DNA from: JAIBJN01 sp963784175
Lineage (GTDB): Bacteria; Actinomycetota; Thermoleophilia; Gaiellales; Gaiellaceae
Length of the DNA stretch: 64,000 nt
NCBI GenBank assembly: GCA_963784175.1
Contig: CAWAQJ010000016.1
Coordinates: 8,012-72,011 of the forward strand
Direction of reading: 5' to 3'
Below, in pieces: positions 16,594-25,227 of the stretch. The notes beneath the pieces were generated by a model. The model was not told the DNA's origin, did not search any database, and worked only from the letters and a program-made list of their open reading frames with translations. The translations under genes were made by a program, and so were the position numbers. The number at the start of each line of letters is the position of its first letter. The first letter of the stretch is position 1.

Positions 16594-16625
16594 GCGAGGC
16601 GCCGGATGCGGCACCGGCGCCTCGC
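16594..16625 (-). terminator. Perfect 12-bp hairpin downstream of dnaB
   Basis: GCGAGGCGCCGG (16594-16605) and CCGGCGCCTCGC (16614-16625) are exact reverse complements around an 8-nt loop, 17 nt beyond the dnaB stop on the minus strand. The flanks are not U-rich. Confidence 0.55.
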
Positions 16626-16641
16626 AGCCATCTAACACCGA

Positions 16642-18007
16642 TTAGGCGGCTGCGAGATCCGAGAACTTCGCGTAGCGCTTGAGGAACGAGAGCTTGACCG
16701 TGTCGGTCGGGCCGTTGCGGTGCTTGGCGACGATGACCTCGGCGAGGCCCTGCTGGTCGGACTCCTCGCCGTTGTAGTACTCGTCGCGGTAGATGAACAT
16801 GACGATGTCGGCGTCCTGCTCGATCGAGCCGCTCTCGCGGAGGTCCGAGAGGATCGGCCGCTTGTCGTGGCGCTGCTCGACCGCGCGCGAGAGCTGGGAG
16901 AGCGCGATGATCGGCACGTCCAGGTCGCGGGCCAGCACCTTGAGCGAGCGCGAGATCTGGGACACCTCCTGGACGCGGTTCTCGGCATTCGTGCCCGAGG
17001 TCATCAGCTGGAGGTAGTCGACGATGATGAGCCCGAGGTCCGGCTGCTTCGACTTCAGGCGCCGGGCCTTCGAGCGGATCTCCATCATCGTGATCGAGCC
17101 CGTGTCGTCCACGTAGATCGGCGCCTTGGCGAGCTTGTCGCACGAGGCCGTCAGCCGGGGCCAGTCGTCCGCGGAGAGCTTGCCGGTGCGCAGGCGCTGG
17201 GACTCGACCTTCGCCTCGCTGCACATGAGGCGCTGGGTCACCTCGGACTTGGACATCTCGAGCGTGAACAGGGCGACCGGGAACGTTCTTGCGGACCGCG
17301 AGGTTGGCGGCGACACCGAGGCCGAGGGCGGACTTGCCCATGCTCGGGCGCGCGGCCATGACGATGAGGTTCCCCTCCTGGAAGCCGGAGGTGATGCGGT
17401 CGAGGTCGCGGAAGCCGGACGGCACGCCGGTGACGTCGGCGCCGGACTCGTAGAGCTGGGTGATCCGCTCGAAGCTCTCCTTCAGCAGGGCCTCGATGTG
17501 GCTGAACTCGGACGTCGCCTTCTCCTGCGAGAGGTCGAAGAGGATCTGCTCGGCCCGGTCGACCAGCTCGGGGGTCTCGCCGGGACGGTCCCAGCCGAGG
17601 CGGGCGATCTCGCCCCCGACGCGGATGAGGCCGCGCAGGGTGGCCGCTTCCTTGACGATCTGCGCGTAATGGCCGGCGTTGGCGCTCGCAGGCACCAGCG
17701 CCGCGAGCTCGTGGACACGGACCTTGCCGCCGGCGTCCTCGAGCTCGCCCCGCTCGTCGAGCTCGTCGACGAGCGTGATCGCGTCGACCGGCTCGCCCTT
17801 GGCGTACAGGGCGAGCGCTCCGCGATAGATCTTCGCGTGGCTCTCCCGGTAGAACTCGCGGCCGTCGGCGGACAGGACGTCGCTGACCGCCGCGATCGCC
17901 CCCGAGGAGAGCATCATCGTGCCGAGGACCGATTCCTCCGCGTCGAGGTTCTGCGGGGGGATCTGAGGGTCCTGGACGGCCGCGGTCCGGGCTCCGTTCG
18001 TCGCCAT
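16642..18007 (-). CDS. dnaB: Replicative DNA helicase DnaB (single-base frameshift in the given sequence)
   Basis: The N-terminal part (from ATG 18007) reads IPPQNLDAEESVLGTMML, the DnaB primase-interaction domain, then the linker and Walker A RPSMGKSALG. The C-terminal part continues in another frame with FTLEMSKSEVTQRLMCSE, LGLIIVDYLQLM, ALSQLSRAVE and the R-finger region KHRNGPTDTVKLSF. The frames join if one base is removed from GGG 17279-17281, giving a normal 454-residue helicase without intein. DnaB is essential, so the break is almost certainly an assembly error. It is divergent from purA. Confidence 0.9.
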
Positions 18008-18123
18008 TGGACGCGACTCTATGTGGCCTGTTGATTGTGAATCCACAGTCGAAAAATCCCCCCGTTGCAGGCAAAGAGAACAGATGTTCCCATACCTGGC
18101 GGACGACAGTGCCCATGGGAACC

Positions 18124-18193
18124 CACAGGCCTGTGCACGAGATTCCCGCTCTACGCGTGAACTTTCGCCAGATGCTCCACACCCGGGTGTGGA
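18124..18193. promoter_or_regulatory. Two palindromes in the dnaB-purA divergent gap
   Basis: The 226-nt gap holds CACAGGCCTGTG (18124-18135) and an 18-bp perfect palindrome, TCCACACCCGGGTGTGGA (18176-18193). The latter ends 27 nt before the TAAGCT -10-like hexamer (18221-18226) that precedes purA by 7 nt. Operator sites for purA or dnaB are likely; the regulator is unknown. Confidence 0.4.
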
Positions 18194-18233
18194 CGATCGT
18201 CCCGCCGCCGATCGAGTAACTAAGCTCCGGTCG

Positions 18234-19529
18234 ATGCCCGCCACCGTGATCGTCGGGGCCCAGTGGGGCGACGAGGGCAAGGGGAAGATCGTCGACCTGC
18301 TCGCCCGCGACTCGGACGTCGTGTGCCGCTACCAGGGCGGCCCCAACGCCGGGCACACGATCGTGATCGACGGCCAGCGCTTCGCGCTCCACCACGTCCC
18401 GTCGGGGATCCTCTCAGGGAAGCTGTGCGTCGTCGGCGCGGGCTGCGTCGTCGACCCGGGGCTCCTCGTCGACGAGCTGGACGAGCTCGAGGGCCGCGGG
18501 ATCTCGACCGAGACCGTCCGCATCTCCGGCAACGCGCACCTGATCATGCCGTGGCACGTGGCCGTCGACTCGGCCAGCGAGCGGAAGCTCGGCCGGCTCC
18601 AGATCGGGACGACCCGTCGCGGGATCGGGCCCGCGTACGCGGACAAGGCCGCGCGCATCGGGATCCGCGTCCAGGACATCCTCGACCCCAAGATCCTGCG
18701 CCAGAAATTCGAGACCGCGCTCGCCGAGACGAACCTGGTGCTCGAGCGGATCCACGGCGTCCCGACGCTCGAGGTCGAGGAGCTCGCGGCCCGCATGGAG
18801 GCCTACGCGGTCCGGCTGCGTCCGTACGTCGCGGACACGTCGCTTTTGGTCGACCGGGCGCTGAAGGACGGCAAGAGGGTGCTCCTCGAGGGCGCGCAGG
18901 GCACGCTGCTCGACCTCGACCACGGCACCTATCCGTTCGTGACCTCGTCGAACCCCGTCGCCGGCGCCGCCACGACCGGGGTCGGCATCGGGCCGACGCG
19001 CATCGACCGCGTGCTCGGCGTCGCCAAGGCGTACGTCACGCGCGTGGGCGAAGGCCCCTTCCCGACCGAGATCGAGGGGGAGCAGTCGGTCCGCGTGCGC
19101 GAGCTCGGCGCCGAGTACGGCACGACGACCGGGCGGGAGCGCCGCTGCGGCTGGCTCGACCTCGTGGGGTTGCGGTTCGCCGTTCGCGTCAACGGGATGA
19201 CGAGCCTCGTGCTGACGAAGCTCGACGTCCTCTCGGCGTTCGACGAGATCCCCGTCTGCACGCGCTACCGACTCCCCGACGGGTCCGAGACGGACGAGTT
19301 CCCGGCACACCAGAGCGACTTCCACCACGCCCAGCCCGTGTACGAGACGCTGGCCGGCTGGAAGACCTCGCTCGACGAGGCCGAGTCGCTGGCCGACCTC
19401 CCGGACGCGGCGCGGGCGTATGTCTCGTTCGTCGAGGATCAGCTCGGCGTCGAGGTCTGCCTCATCAGTGTCGGGGCCGAGCGCGAGCGCGTCGTCGCGC
19501 CGCGCGGGCTCGCCGGCGTCGCCGGATGA
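18234..19529 (+). CDS. purA: Adenylosuccinate synthetase
   Basis: 431 residues, normal length. GTP-binding GDEGKGK at 12-18, IMP-binding GPNAGHT, the catalytic His in the AGHT loop, TTRRGIGPAY, ILLEGAQGT-like VLLEGAQGTLLDLDHGTYPFVTSSN and the GERRCGWLD-type GRERRCGWLDL. It makes adenylosuccinate from IMP and aspartate in AMP synthesis. ATG 18234 has no Shine-Dalgarno; TAAGCT lies 7 nt upstream, consistent with a leaderless transcript. Its stop overlaps the next gene (ATGA). Confidence 0.96.
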   Translation: MPATVIVGAQWGDEGKGKIVDLLARDSDVVCRYQGGPNAGHTIVIDGQRFALHHVPSGILSGKLCVVGAGCVVDPGLLVDELDELEGRGISTETVRISGNAHLIMPWHVAVDSASERKLGRLQIGTTRRGIGPAYADKAARIGIRVQDILDPKILRQKFETALAETNLVLERIHGVPTLEVEELAARMEAYAVRLRPYVADTSLLVDRALKDGKRVLLEGAQGTLLDLDHGTYPFVTSSNPVAGAATTGVGIGPTRIDRVLGVAKAYVTRVGEGPFPTEIEGEQSVRVRELGAEYGTTTGRERRCGWLDLVGLRFAVRVNGMTSLVLTKLDVLSAFDEIPVCTRYRLPDGSETDEFPAHQSDFHHAQPVYETLAGWKTSLDEAESLADLPDAARAYVSFVEDQLGVEVCLISVGAERERVVAPRGLAGVAG

Positions 19530-19915
19530 GCGGCGGGCCCCGGCTCGCACTCGACCACGTCCAGGTCGCGGCGCCACCGGGTCGCGAGGACGACGCCCGC
19601 GGCTTCTACGGCGGCCTGCTCGGGCTCCCCGAGCTGGAGAAGCCGCCGGCTCTCGCCGCGGACGGTGCCTGGTTCGCGCTGTCCGGCGGCGCGCTCAACG
19701 TGGGCATGACCGACACCTTCGTTCCCGCGGCGAAGGCGCATCCGGGACTGCGCGCCGAAAGCGTGGGGGCACTCGACGCCCTGGCTGCGCGACTCGCGGC
19801 AGCGGGGCATCCGGTGGAATGGGACGAGCGGCTGCCCGGGCACCGGCGCTTCTACACGCACGACCCGTTCGGCAACCGGCTCGAGCTCCTCGCCGCCGAG
19901 CCGGGACCGGGATAA
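19526..19915 (+). CDS. VOC-superfamily (glyoxalase-like) protein
   Basis: 129 residues forming one vicinal-oxygen-chelate module: LALDHVQVAAPPG, a helix with FYGGLLGLPELEKP, and the closing strand RRFYTHDPFGNRLELL. The metal-site residues H at the first strand and E in RLELL are present. Function unassigned; it could be a small ring-opening or isomerase enzyme. Coupled to purA through ATGA. Confidence 0.75.
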   Translation: MSGGPRLALDHVQVAAPPGREDDARGFYGGLLGLPELEKPPALAADGAWFALSGGALNVGMTDTFVPAAKAHPGLRAESVGALDALAARLAAAGHPVEWDERLPGHRRFYTHDPFGNRLELLAAEPGPG

Positions 19916-19922
19916 TCGCGGC

Positions 19923-20390
19923 GTGCGCCGCGTCAATCTCTTCTCGGCCGCGCTCGAGGACTCGTCCGAGCGACCCGACGGCTGGCGGTTTGCCTTCGCC
20001 CGCCTCGCGCCGGAGCTCGGCGCCTCACTGATCGGCGCCTCGATCTACGAGCTCGCGCCGGGCCAGAGCAGCTTTCCCTACCACTACGAGTACGGCTGCG
20101 AGGAGTGGCTCCTCGTCGTCACCGGGCGCCCCACCCTGCGCGACCCGGAGGGCGAGCACGAGCTCGAGCCCGGCGACGTCGTCTGCTTCCCGGAGGGGCC
20201 TGAGGGCGCCCACGGCGTCGCGAACAAGACGGACGAGCCGGTGCGGATCGTGATCCTCTCGACGAAGGGCTTCCCCGCTGTCGCCGTCTATCCGGACAGC
20301 GACAAGATCGGCGTCTGGACCGGGAACGAGAACGACGACGTCATGGTGCGCCGCGAGAGCGACGTCGACTACTGGGACCGCGAGACCTGA
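19923..20390 (+). CDS. Cupin-domain protein
   Basis: 155 residues. Cupin motif 1 appears as SFPYHYEYGCEEWLLVVTGRP (His and Glu ligands) and motif 2 as PGDVVCFPEGPEGAHGVANK (His ligand), followed by a C-terminal segment rich in Asp/Glu ending YWDRET. No signal peptide. GTG 19923 is preceded by GATAAT and 6 nt, a leaderless arrangement. The stop overlaps the presumed CTG start of the next VOC protein (CTGA). Confidence 0.75.
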   Translation: MRRVNLFSAALEDSSERPDGWRFAFARLAPELGASLIGASIYELAPGQSSFPYHYEYGCEEWLLVVTGRPTLRDPEGEHELEPGDVVCFPEGPEGAHGVANKTDEPVRIVILSTKGFPAVAVYPDSDKIGVWTGNENDDVMVRRESDVDYWDRET

Positions 20391-20770
20391 GCGTCCGGCT
20401 CGACCACGTCGTCATCGCGGTCAGCGACTGGGATCGCTCGAACGCCTTCTACCGCGACGTGCTCGGCGCCGAGGTGGTGCCGATCGGAGCCGGCCGGTCC
20501 GCGTACGCCTTCGGCGACCAGCGGCTGAACGTCCACGGCCCCGACACCGACGTCGGCAGCCTGGTCGCGACCGAGCCGGTGCGTCCCGGGAACGCGGACC
20601 TCTGTTTCGTCTGGCCTGGGCCGATCGAGGAAGCCGTGGAGCATCTGGGCAAGCACCACGTCGACCTGGAGGCAGGGCCGGTCGACCGTGCCGGCGGCCG
20701 GGGGCGGGGCCGGAGCGTGTACTTCCGAGATCCGGACGGCTCCCTGCTCGAGCTGATCTCGTACAGCTGA
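20387..20770 (+). CDS. VOC-superfamily protein with probable CTG start
   Basis: 127 residues if begun at CTG 20387. The first conserved strand and helix (LDHVVIAVSDWDRSNAFYRD) lie upstream of the first usual start (GTG 20459), so that GTG would delete the metal-binding N-terminus. No ATG, GTG or TTG occurs in frame between the cupin stop and the domain. CTG overlaps the upstream TGA as CTGA, copying the ATGA/GTGA junctions used all over this window. The end, YFRDPDGSLLELISY, is typical VOC. Confidence 0.6.
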   Translation: MSVRLDHVVIAVSDWDRSNAFYRDVLGAEVVPIGAGRSAYAFGDQRLNVHGPDTDVGSLVATEPVRPGNADLCFVWPGPIEEAVEHLGKHHVDLEAGPVDRAGGRGRGRSVYFRDPDGSLLELISYS

Positions 20771-20773
20771 CGC

Positions 20774-21799
20774 TCAGCGCAAGATGGTCGTCACGACTCC
20801 CGACTCCGGGTCGACGCGTCGGACCGCCGGCTCCGGCTCGGACTGGCTGAAGAGGAGCGCGCCGTCCGGCGCGAAGGCGATGTCGCTCGGGAGGACGCCG
20901 ATCTCGGTCGCCTGCATGCCGTCGTCGCTCGCCCCGAGCGAGCCCGTGCCGACGACGACCTCGAGCGAGCCGTCCTCGGCCACCCGGCTCACCTGGCCGC
21001 CCGAGGGATCGCCCGAGAGAAAGTAGAGCGTCCCGTCTGGCGCGAAGAGCACCTTGAAGGTGCCGCCCTCGAGGCCGCCGACGGCCGTTTCGATGCGGCC
21101 GCTCTCGGCGAGCACCCGTCTGATCAGGCTCTGGCCGTCCGGGAAGTAGAGGTTGCCCTCGTCGTCGTAGGCGGCCCCGTGCGGCGACTCGACGCTCGCC
21201 TTGGCCGCCGGCCCTCCCTCGCCCGTCGTCCGCTGCTCGCCGTCGCCGGCGACCGTCTCGATTCGACCGCTCTCCAGGTCGATGCGCCGTATGACGTTCC
21301 CGAGCGTCGGGACGGCGACGTAGCGCCCGGTCGGGTCGACGGCGACATGCGCGGGGAGACCGAGGTCGGCGCCGGTCCAGCCTTCGCGGCCGGTGCCGGC
21401 GAGGGTCGAGATCGTCCCGTCGGCAGCCACCTGCCGGATGCGGTTCGCGGGGAAGTCGGCAATGAGCAGGCTCCCGTCGGGGGCGAACGAGATGCCGACC
21501 GGCTCCTGGATGGTCGCTTCGACGGCCGGGCCGCCGTCGCCGGAGGTGCCCGCCTCCCCGGTTCCGGCGACGACGTCGCTCTCGCCCGTGGCCGGGTCGA
21601 TCCGCAGCACCTGGTGGAGGAGCCCGTCGGCGACGTAGATCTGCCCCTCGGCATCCACGGCGAGGTCGTACGGAAGCTGAAGCACCGGCTCGGGCGTCTC
21701 GATCGCAGCCGTGGTCTGGCGTGCGGCCTCCTCCCCGTCGCCGCCGCAGCCGGCGGCGAGGAGCAGCAGCGCGAGGACGGCATGCCGGCGCATCGCCAC
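20774..21799 (-). CDS. NHL-repeat lipoprotein
   Basis: 341 residues. A lipoprotein signal with lipobox LLAAGC is followed by about six NHL blades: LPYDLAVDAEGQIYVADGL, PVGISFAPDGSLLIADFP, PAHVAVDPTGRYVAVP and DIAFAPDGALLFSQSE. The blades form an extracytoplasmic propeller for protein or ligand contact. GTG 21799 is used; ATG two codons later is equally good. It lies downstream of the sigma/anti-sigma pair but with a 32-nt gap, so it may belong to the same transcription unit. Confidence 0.75.
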   Translation of the reverse strand: MAMRRHAVLALLLLAAGCGGDGEEAARQTTAAIETPEPVLQLPYDLAVDAEGQIYVADGLLHQVLRIDPATGESDVVAGTGEAGTSGDGGPAVEATIQEPVGISFAPDGSLLIADFPANRIRQVAADGTISTLAGTGREGWTGADLGLPAHVAVDPTGRYVAVPTLGNVIRRIDLESGRIETVAGDGEQRTTGEGGPAAKASVESPHGAAYDDEGNLYFPDGQSLIRRVLAESGRIETAVGGLEGGTFKVLFAPDGTLYFLSGDPSGGQVSRVAEDGSLEVVVGTGSLGASDDGMQATEIGVLPSDIAFAPDGALLFSQSEPEPAVRRVDPESGVVTTILR

Positions 21800-21831
21800 T
21801 GGTACACCGGGTCCGGGTCAGGCGTTACGGA

Positions 21832-22560
21832 CTAGCGCAGCTCGGCGGCGAGCTCGAGCGCTCGCTCGCGACCGACACCGGCCTCGAGCCGGTAGCCGAC
21901 GTCGCCCTCCTGCCACACGAGGACGTTCCCGGCGAGCGCACCCGGCGCGGCGCGCTCCTGGTAGTCCCCGCCGAGGTAGAAGACGACGTGCTCGTTGCCG
22001 CTGATCCAGAGCCCGCGCGCCTCGCGGACGTCCACGAGCTCCGCCTGGGTCACCGGGCCCAGCAGCTTGTGGAAGAGGACGTCCTCGGTCGTCCACTGCG
22101 TGAGGACGAGGCGGGCGTCACGCTCGTCGCCGTAGACCGCCGTGATCACCAGGCCGCCCGACGGATCGCGGTAGCGGTACACGAGGTCCGGCTCGCCGAG
22201 CGACTCCGGGAGGAGGATCTCGAACGGCGCCTGGCGCTCGGCCTCCGCGAGCGTGACCTCCTCGCCGTAGACGCCCGTCCACGATGCGAGCGGCATGCTC
22301 GGGAGCTCGTCGACGCGCTCGACCCTGACGCCGGGAAGGAAGTCCAGCCAGTCGGTCAGCGCGCCGCGCGCCCCGGGCGAGACGGCGAGCACCGCGGCGA
22401 AAGCGGCGACCACCGCGGCGAGCGCGAGGACGAGCCGACCCGGGCGGCGACGCCGGCCGGAGATGCCCAGCCGGGCGCTCGCCGCGCCGGCGAGGTCCGG
22501 CGTGGCCGGGAACGGATACTCGGGCGCGAGGGCGGCGAGACGACGCTCCAGATCGTTCAT
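21832..22560 (-). CDS. Putative anti-sigma factor / single-pass membrane protein
   Basis: 242 residues: a cytoplasmic N-terminus of about 40 residues, one transmembrane helix (LVLALAAVVAAFAAVLAV) and an extracytoplasmic domain with LPESLGEPDLVYRYRDPSGG and VVFYLGGDYQE, resembling DUF4367-like outer domains. ATG 22560 overlaps the sigma-factor stop (ATGA). Adjacent, coupled and membrane-bound, it is probably the regulator of that sigma factor; no zinc-binding ZAS HxxxCxxC motif is present. Confidence 0.65.
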   Translation of the reverse strand: MNDLERRLAALAPEYPFPATPDLAGAASARLGISGRRRRPGRLVLALAAVVAAFAAVLAVSPGARGALTDWLDFLPGVRVERVDELPSMPLASWTGVYGEEVTLAEAERQAPFEILLPESLGEPDLVYRYRDPSGGLVITAVYGDERDARLVLTQWTTEDVLFHKLLGPVTQAELVDVREARGLWISGNEHVVFYLGGDYQERAAPGALAGNVLVWQEGDVGYRLEAGVGRERALELAAELR

Positions 22561-23114
22561 GCGACCTCCTCCCCCAGCTCGCGGCGCAGCTTGCCGAGCG
22601 CCCGCCAGACCCGTACGCGGACGGCGACCGGCTTGACCCCGAGGACCGAGGCCGCCTCCTCGTCGGAGAGCTCGAGGATGTAGCGGCCGACGATCGCAAG
22701 GCGGTCAGCGTCGGGCAGCCGGCCGATCGCCTCCAGGAGCTGGGCACGATCCTCGGCCGCGAGCACGTCCGCCTCGGCCGAGCGGGCAGTGCTGTCGAAG
22801 GCGGCCTCGACCGCCGCGCGCGAGGCCAGCGTTCCGCGCCGCCACGTCGAGCGGCGGTAGTTCCGCGCCTCGTTGGCGACGATGCGGAGCAGCCAGGGCC
22901 GGAACGGCCTACCAGCCTCGAATCGGTGCAGCGCGGCGTGCGCCTTGACGAACGCCTCCTGTGTGGCGTCCTCGGCGCCCTCGGCCGACCCGAGGATGAC
23001 GTAGGCGGTTCGATAGGCCACGGATTCGTGGATGCGAAGCAGCGCAACGTAGGCGTCGCCGTCGCCGCGGCGCGCCAGCTCGACGAGCTCGGCCTCGGAA
23101 GCTTCCTGCCGCAC
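22557..23114 (-). CDS. ECF-type RNA polymerase sigma factor
   Basis: 185 residues. Region 2: YVALLRIHESVAYRTAYVILG and DATQEAFVKAHAALHRFE with FRPWLLRIVANEARNYRR. Region 4: AIGRLPDADRLAIVGRYILELSDEEAASVLGVKPVAVRVRVWRAL, an HTH for -35 recognition. GTG 23114 lies behind AGGTAAGG. It heads a unit with the putative anti-sigma gene. The signal sensed is unknown. Confidence 0.88.
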   Translation of the reverse strand: MRQEASEAELVELARRGDGDAYVALLRIHESVAYRTAYVILGSAEGAEDATQEAFVKAHAALHRFEAGRPFRPWLLRIVANEARNYRRSTWRRGTLASRAAVEAAFDSTARSAEADVLAAEDRAQLLEAIGRLPDADRLAIVGRYILELSDEEAASVLGVKPVAVRVRVWRALGKLRRELGEEVA

Positions 23115-23147
23115 CCTTACCTCTATACACCGCCCAGGGCGACGGCG

Positions 23148-23684
23148 TTACAGGTCGCCGGGCTCGTTCACGTTTCGCAGCGCCGCCTCGTCCAGCTGCA
23201 GGACGCGCGTCCGGAGCTCGCCCAGCGCCGCATGGAGCGTGAAGTCGCCGGCGGCGATCCTCCGCTCGAGCACGGGCAGCACCGTCCGCCGGTACGCGCC
23301 CGGGAGCGGGCCGGTCTGCGGGACGGCGGCGGCGTGGCCCTCGACCGCGTCCGCGAGCGTGCGCAGCAGCTCGGCGGCGACGAACGGCATGTCCGTCGGC
23401 AGGACGACCACGACCTCCGCTCCGGCGAGCCGGAGGGCCGCGGCGACACCGACCATGGAGGCACGGACGTCGCTGCCGTCGTCGAGGATCTCGAAGGGGA
23501 GATCGAGCCCGTCGGCGGCCTTGCCGACCACGATCACTTCGCCGAACGCCTCGGCGAGCACGCGGTGCCCGCGCTCGGCGAGCGTCTCGCCCTCGTAGCG
23601 TGCGAGCGCCTTCGGGGAGCCGAAGCGCGTGCTCGCGCCGCCGACGAGCAGGGCGCCGGCTACGCCCGGCCGGTCGCGTACCAC
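23148..23684 (-). CDS. mobA: Molybdenum cofactor guanylyltransferase
   Basis: 178 residues. The nucleotidyltransferase loop LVGGASTRFGSPKAL, the DMPFV metal/GTP motif and the terminal NVNEPGDL are those of MobA, which joins GMP to molybdopterin to make MGD. Formate dehydrogenases need bis-MGD, so its place in an operon after fdhD and opposite fdhA is functional. GTG 23684 overlaps the methyltransferase gene by 25 nt. Confidence 0.87.
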   Translation of the reverse strand: MVRDRPGVAGALLVGGASTRFGSPKALARYEGETLAERGHRVLAEAFGEVIVVGKAADGLDLPFEILDDGSDVRASMVGVAAALRLAGAEVVVVLPTDMPFVAAELLRTLADAVEGHAAAVPQTGPLPGAYRRTVLPVLERRIAAGDFTLHAALGELRTRVLQLDEAALRNVNEPGDL

Positions 23685-24436
23685 GCGCGCGCGGTGAGGC
23701 TGAAGGGGCCTTCCGGAGCCTCGAGCCGCTCGCGATAGAGCGCCTTCAGAGCCTCCTGCCGGTCGGGGGGAAGCGAGACGGCATAGGCGCCCGCGGGGCC
23801 CACTCCTACCGTGTAGGGCTCCCAGAGATCCTCGAAAGACTCGTACTCGGCGGACACGACGATCGCGCCGTCCTCGACATCGTCGAGGCCCGCGTCGCGC
23901 AGCAGCCCGGCGAGCTCGCCCTCCCGTCGGTACGGCATGCGGGAGCGCTCGTCGGCGTCACCGGAGCCCAGCGGGTCGAGCTCCTCGACGGCGTCCCAGA
24001 ACCTCCCCAGGAGCTCCATCTCGCCCCCGTAGTCCCAGACGCACGCAGCCACCGGGCCGCCGGGCCGCGTAACACGCCGCATCTCCGCTACGCCGGCCGC
24101 GGGGTCGGCCATGAAGTTGACGACGAGCAGGGCGAGCGCGGCGTCGAAGGAGTCGTCCTCGAACGGCAGCGACTCGGCGACGCCCTGCCGAACGTCGGCC
24201 TCCGGGAAGCGCTCGCGGAGCGCGGCGACGAACGACTCTGATGGGTCGACGGCGGCCACCCGCCCCGGCCCGGCGATCTCGACGAGCCGGCGCGTCCCGA
24301 CGCCGGAGCCGGCACCGACGTCCAGCACCGACACCCCGGGGGCGAGGGCCGCGCGCTCGGCGAGCGCGCCGCACAATGCGTAGCTGTAGCGGCCGACGAA
24401 GCGGTCGTACGCCTCAGCCGAGACGGCGAACGTCAC
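23660..24436 (-). CDS. Class I SAM-dependent methyltransferase
   Basis: 258 residues. SAM-binding motif I VLDVGAGSGVGTRRL, the acidic end of beta-2 VAAVDPSE, motif around LPFEDDSFDAALALLVVNFM and MRRVTRPGG. Overall it resembles UbiE/Methyltransf_11 proteins. The substrate is unknown. It starts with GTG 24436 overlapping the fdhD stop (GTGA) and runs into mobA, so it is cotranscribed with molybdenum-enzyme maturation genes, which may be only operon convenience. Confidence 0.85.
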   Translation of the reverse strand: MTFAVSAEAYDRFVGRYSYALCGALAERAALAPGVSVLDVGAGSGVGTRRLVEIAGPGRVAAVDPSESFVAALRERFPEADVRQGVAESLPFEDDSFDAALALLVVNFMADPAAGVAEMRRVTRPGGPVAACVWDYGGEMELLGRFWDAVEELDPLGSGDADERSRMPYRREGELAGLLRDAGLDDVEDGAIVVSAEYESFEDLWEPYTVGVGPAGAYAVSLPPDRQEALKALYRERLEAPEGPFSLTARAWYATGRA

Positions 24437-25212
24437 GCGATCCTCCAGGGCTCCGAGTAGACGTTCACCCGGCCGTCGCGGACGAAACCGCAGAGCGTGA
24501 CGCCGCGGTCGCGGGCCAGCTCGACGGCGAGCGACGAGGGCGCGCCGACGGCGACCACGACCGGACAGCCGGCCACGGCCGCCTTCTGGACGAGCTCGAA
24601 CGAGAGCCTGCCGCTCACGCAGACGATCTTGTCCGCGAGCGGGAGGAGCCCGTCGAGAAAGGCCCGCCCGACGACCTTGTCGAACGCGTTGTGCCGGCCG
24701 ACATCCTCGCGCGCGTGCAGAAGGCTGCCCGCGCCGGTGAAGAGGCCCGTGGCGTGCAGGCCGCCGGTGGCGGTGAAGGTCGGCTGCGAAGCGCGGAGCC
24801 GGTCCGGCAACGCCGAGACGACGTCGATCGGCACGCGGAGGTCGCTCTCCACGCGCGGCGCCTCGACCGCAACCGCCTCGAGCGCGCCCTTGCCGCAGAC
24901 CCCGCAGGAGGACGAGGTGTAGAAGTTGCGGCGGATCGTCTCGGCATCGAAGTCCTCGGCGGTCACCTCGACGGTGTTCGCCGCGAGGTCCTCGGGGAGC
25001 GAAGCCTCCACCGGCCGGATCCCCTCGGAGAGGAGGAATCCGATCGCGAGCTCCTCGTCCTGGCCGGGCGTCCGCATGGTCACGGCGACCGCCTCACCGT
25101 TGACGCGGATCTCGAGGGGCTCCTCGACGGCCACGTCGTCGCGCTCCGTCCAGCCACCCGGGAGCCGCAGGACGTCCGTGCGGGCCGCGGAGTACGGCGG
25201 CAGGGCGTTCAC
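24433..25212 (-). CDS. fdhD: Formate dehydrogenase accessory sulfurtransferase FdhD
   Basis: 259 residues. EEPLEIRVNGEAVAVTMRTPG and DEELAIGFLLSEG form the N-terminal part. The sulphur-relay cysteines are C104 and C107 in SSSCGVCGKG. C-terminal blocks include HAREDVGRHNAFDKVVG and GCPVVVAVGAPSSLAVELA. FdhD passes sulphur to the Mo-bis-MGD cofactor of formate dehydrogenase. GTG 25212 is the only start that keeps the N-terminal domain, and it lies just 12 nt from the first codon of the divergent NuoEF fusion. First gene of fdhD-methyltransferase-mobA. Confidence 0.9.
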   Translation of the reverse strand: MNALPPYSAARTDVLRLPGGWTERDDVAVEEPLEIRVNGEAVAVTMRTPGQDEELAIGFLLSEGIRPVEASLPEDLAANTVEVTAEDFDAETIRRNFYTSSSCGVCGKGALEAVAVEAPRVESDLRVPIDVVSALPDRLRASQPTFTATGGLHATGLFTGAGSLLHAREDVGRHNAFDKVVGRAFLDGLLPLADKIVCVSGRLSFELVQKAAVAGCPVVVAVGAPSSLAVELARDRGVTLCGFVRDGRVNVYSEPWRIA

Positions 25213-25227
25213 TATGATCGAACCATA
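25213..25227. promoter_or_regulatory. Overlapping divergent -10 elements between fdhD and the NuoEF fusion
   Basis: On the plus strand TATGAT (25213-25218) is followed by 6 nt and then ATA 25225, the first codon of the NuoEF frame. On the minus strand TATGGT (25227-25222) lies 9 nt before the fdhD GTG. Each gene's upstream promoter parts must lie inside the other's coding sequence. Both transcripts would have almost no 5' leader. Confidence 0.4.

Noticed and set aside
16642..18007. Intein or programmed frameshift in dnaB
   Set aside because: No inserted sequence, and a one-base change in a GGG run (CCC on the coding strand) restores the normal helicase; similar errors occur in unrelated genes.
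18008..18233. Replication origin between dnaB and purA
   Set aside because: Only one or two imperfect DnaA-box-like cores are present and there is no AT-rich unwinding region or dnaA/dnaN gene.
24241..25212. Extension of the NuoEF frame far upstream across fdhD
   Set aside because: The upstream part is Arg-rich, antisense to conserved fdhD, and contains no NuoE-like sequence.
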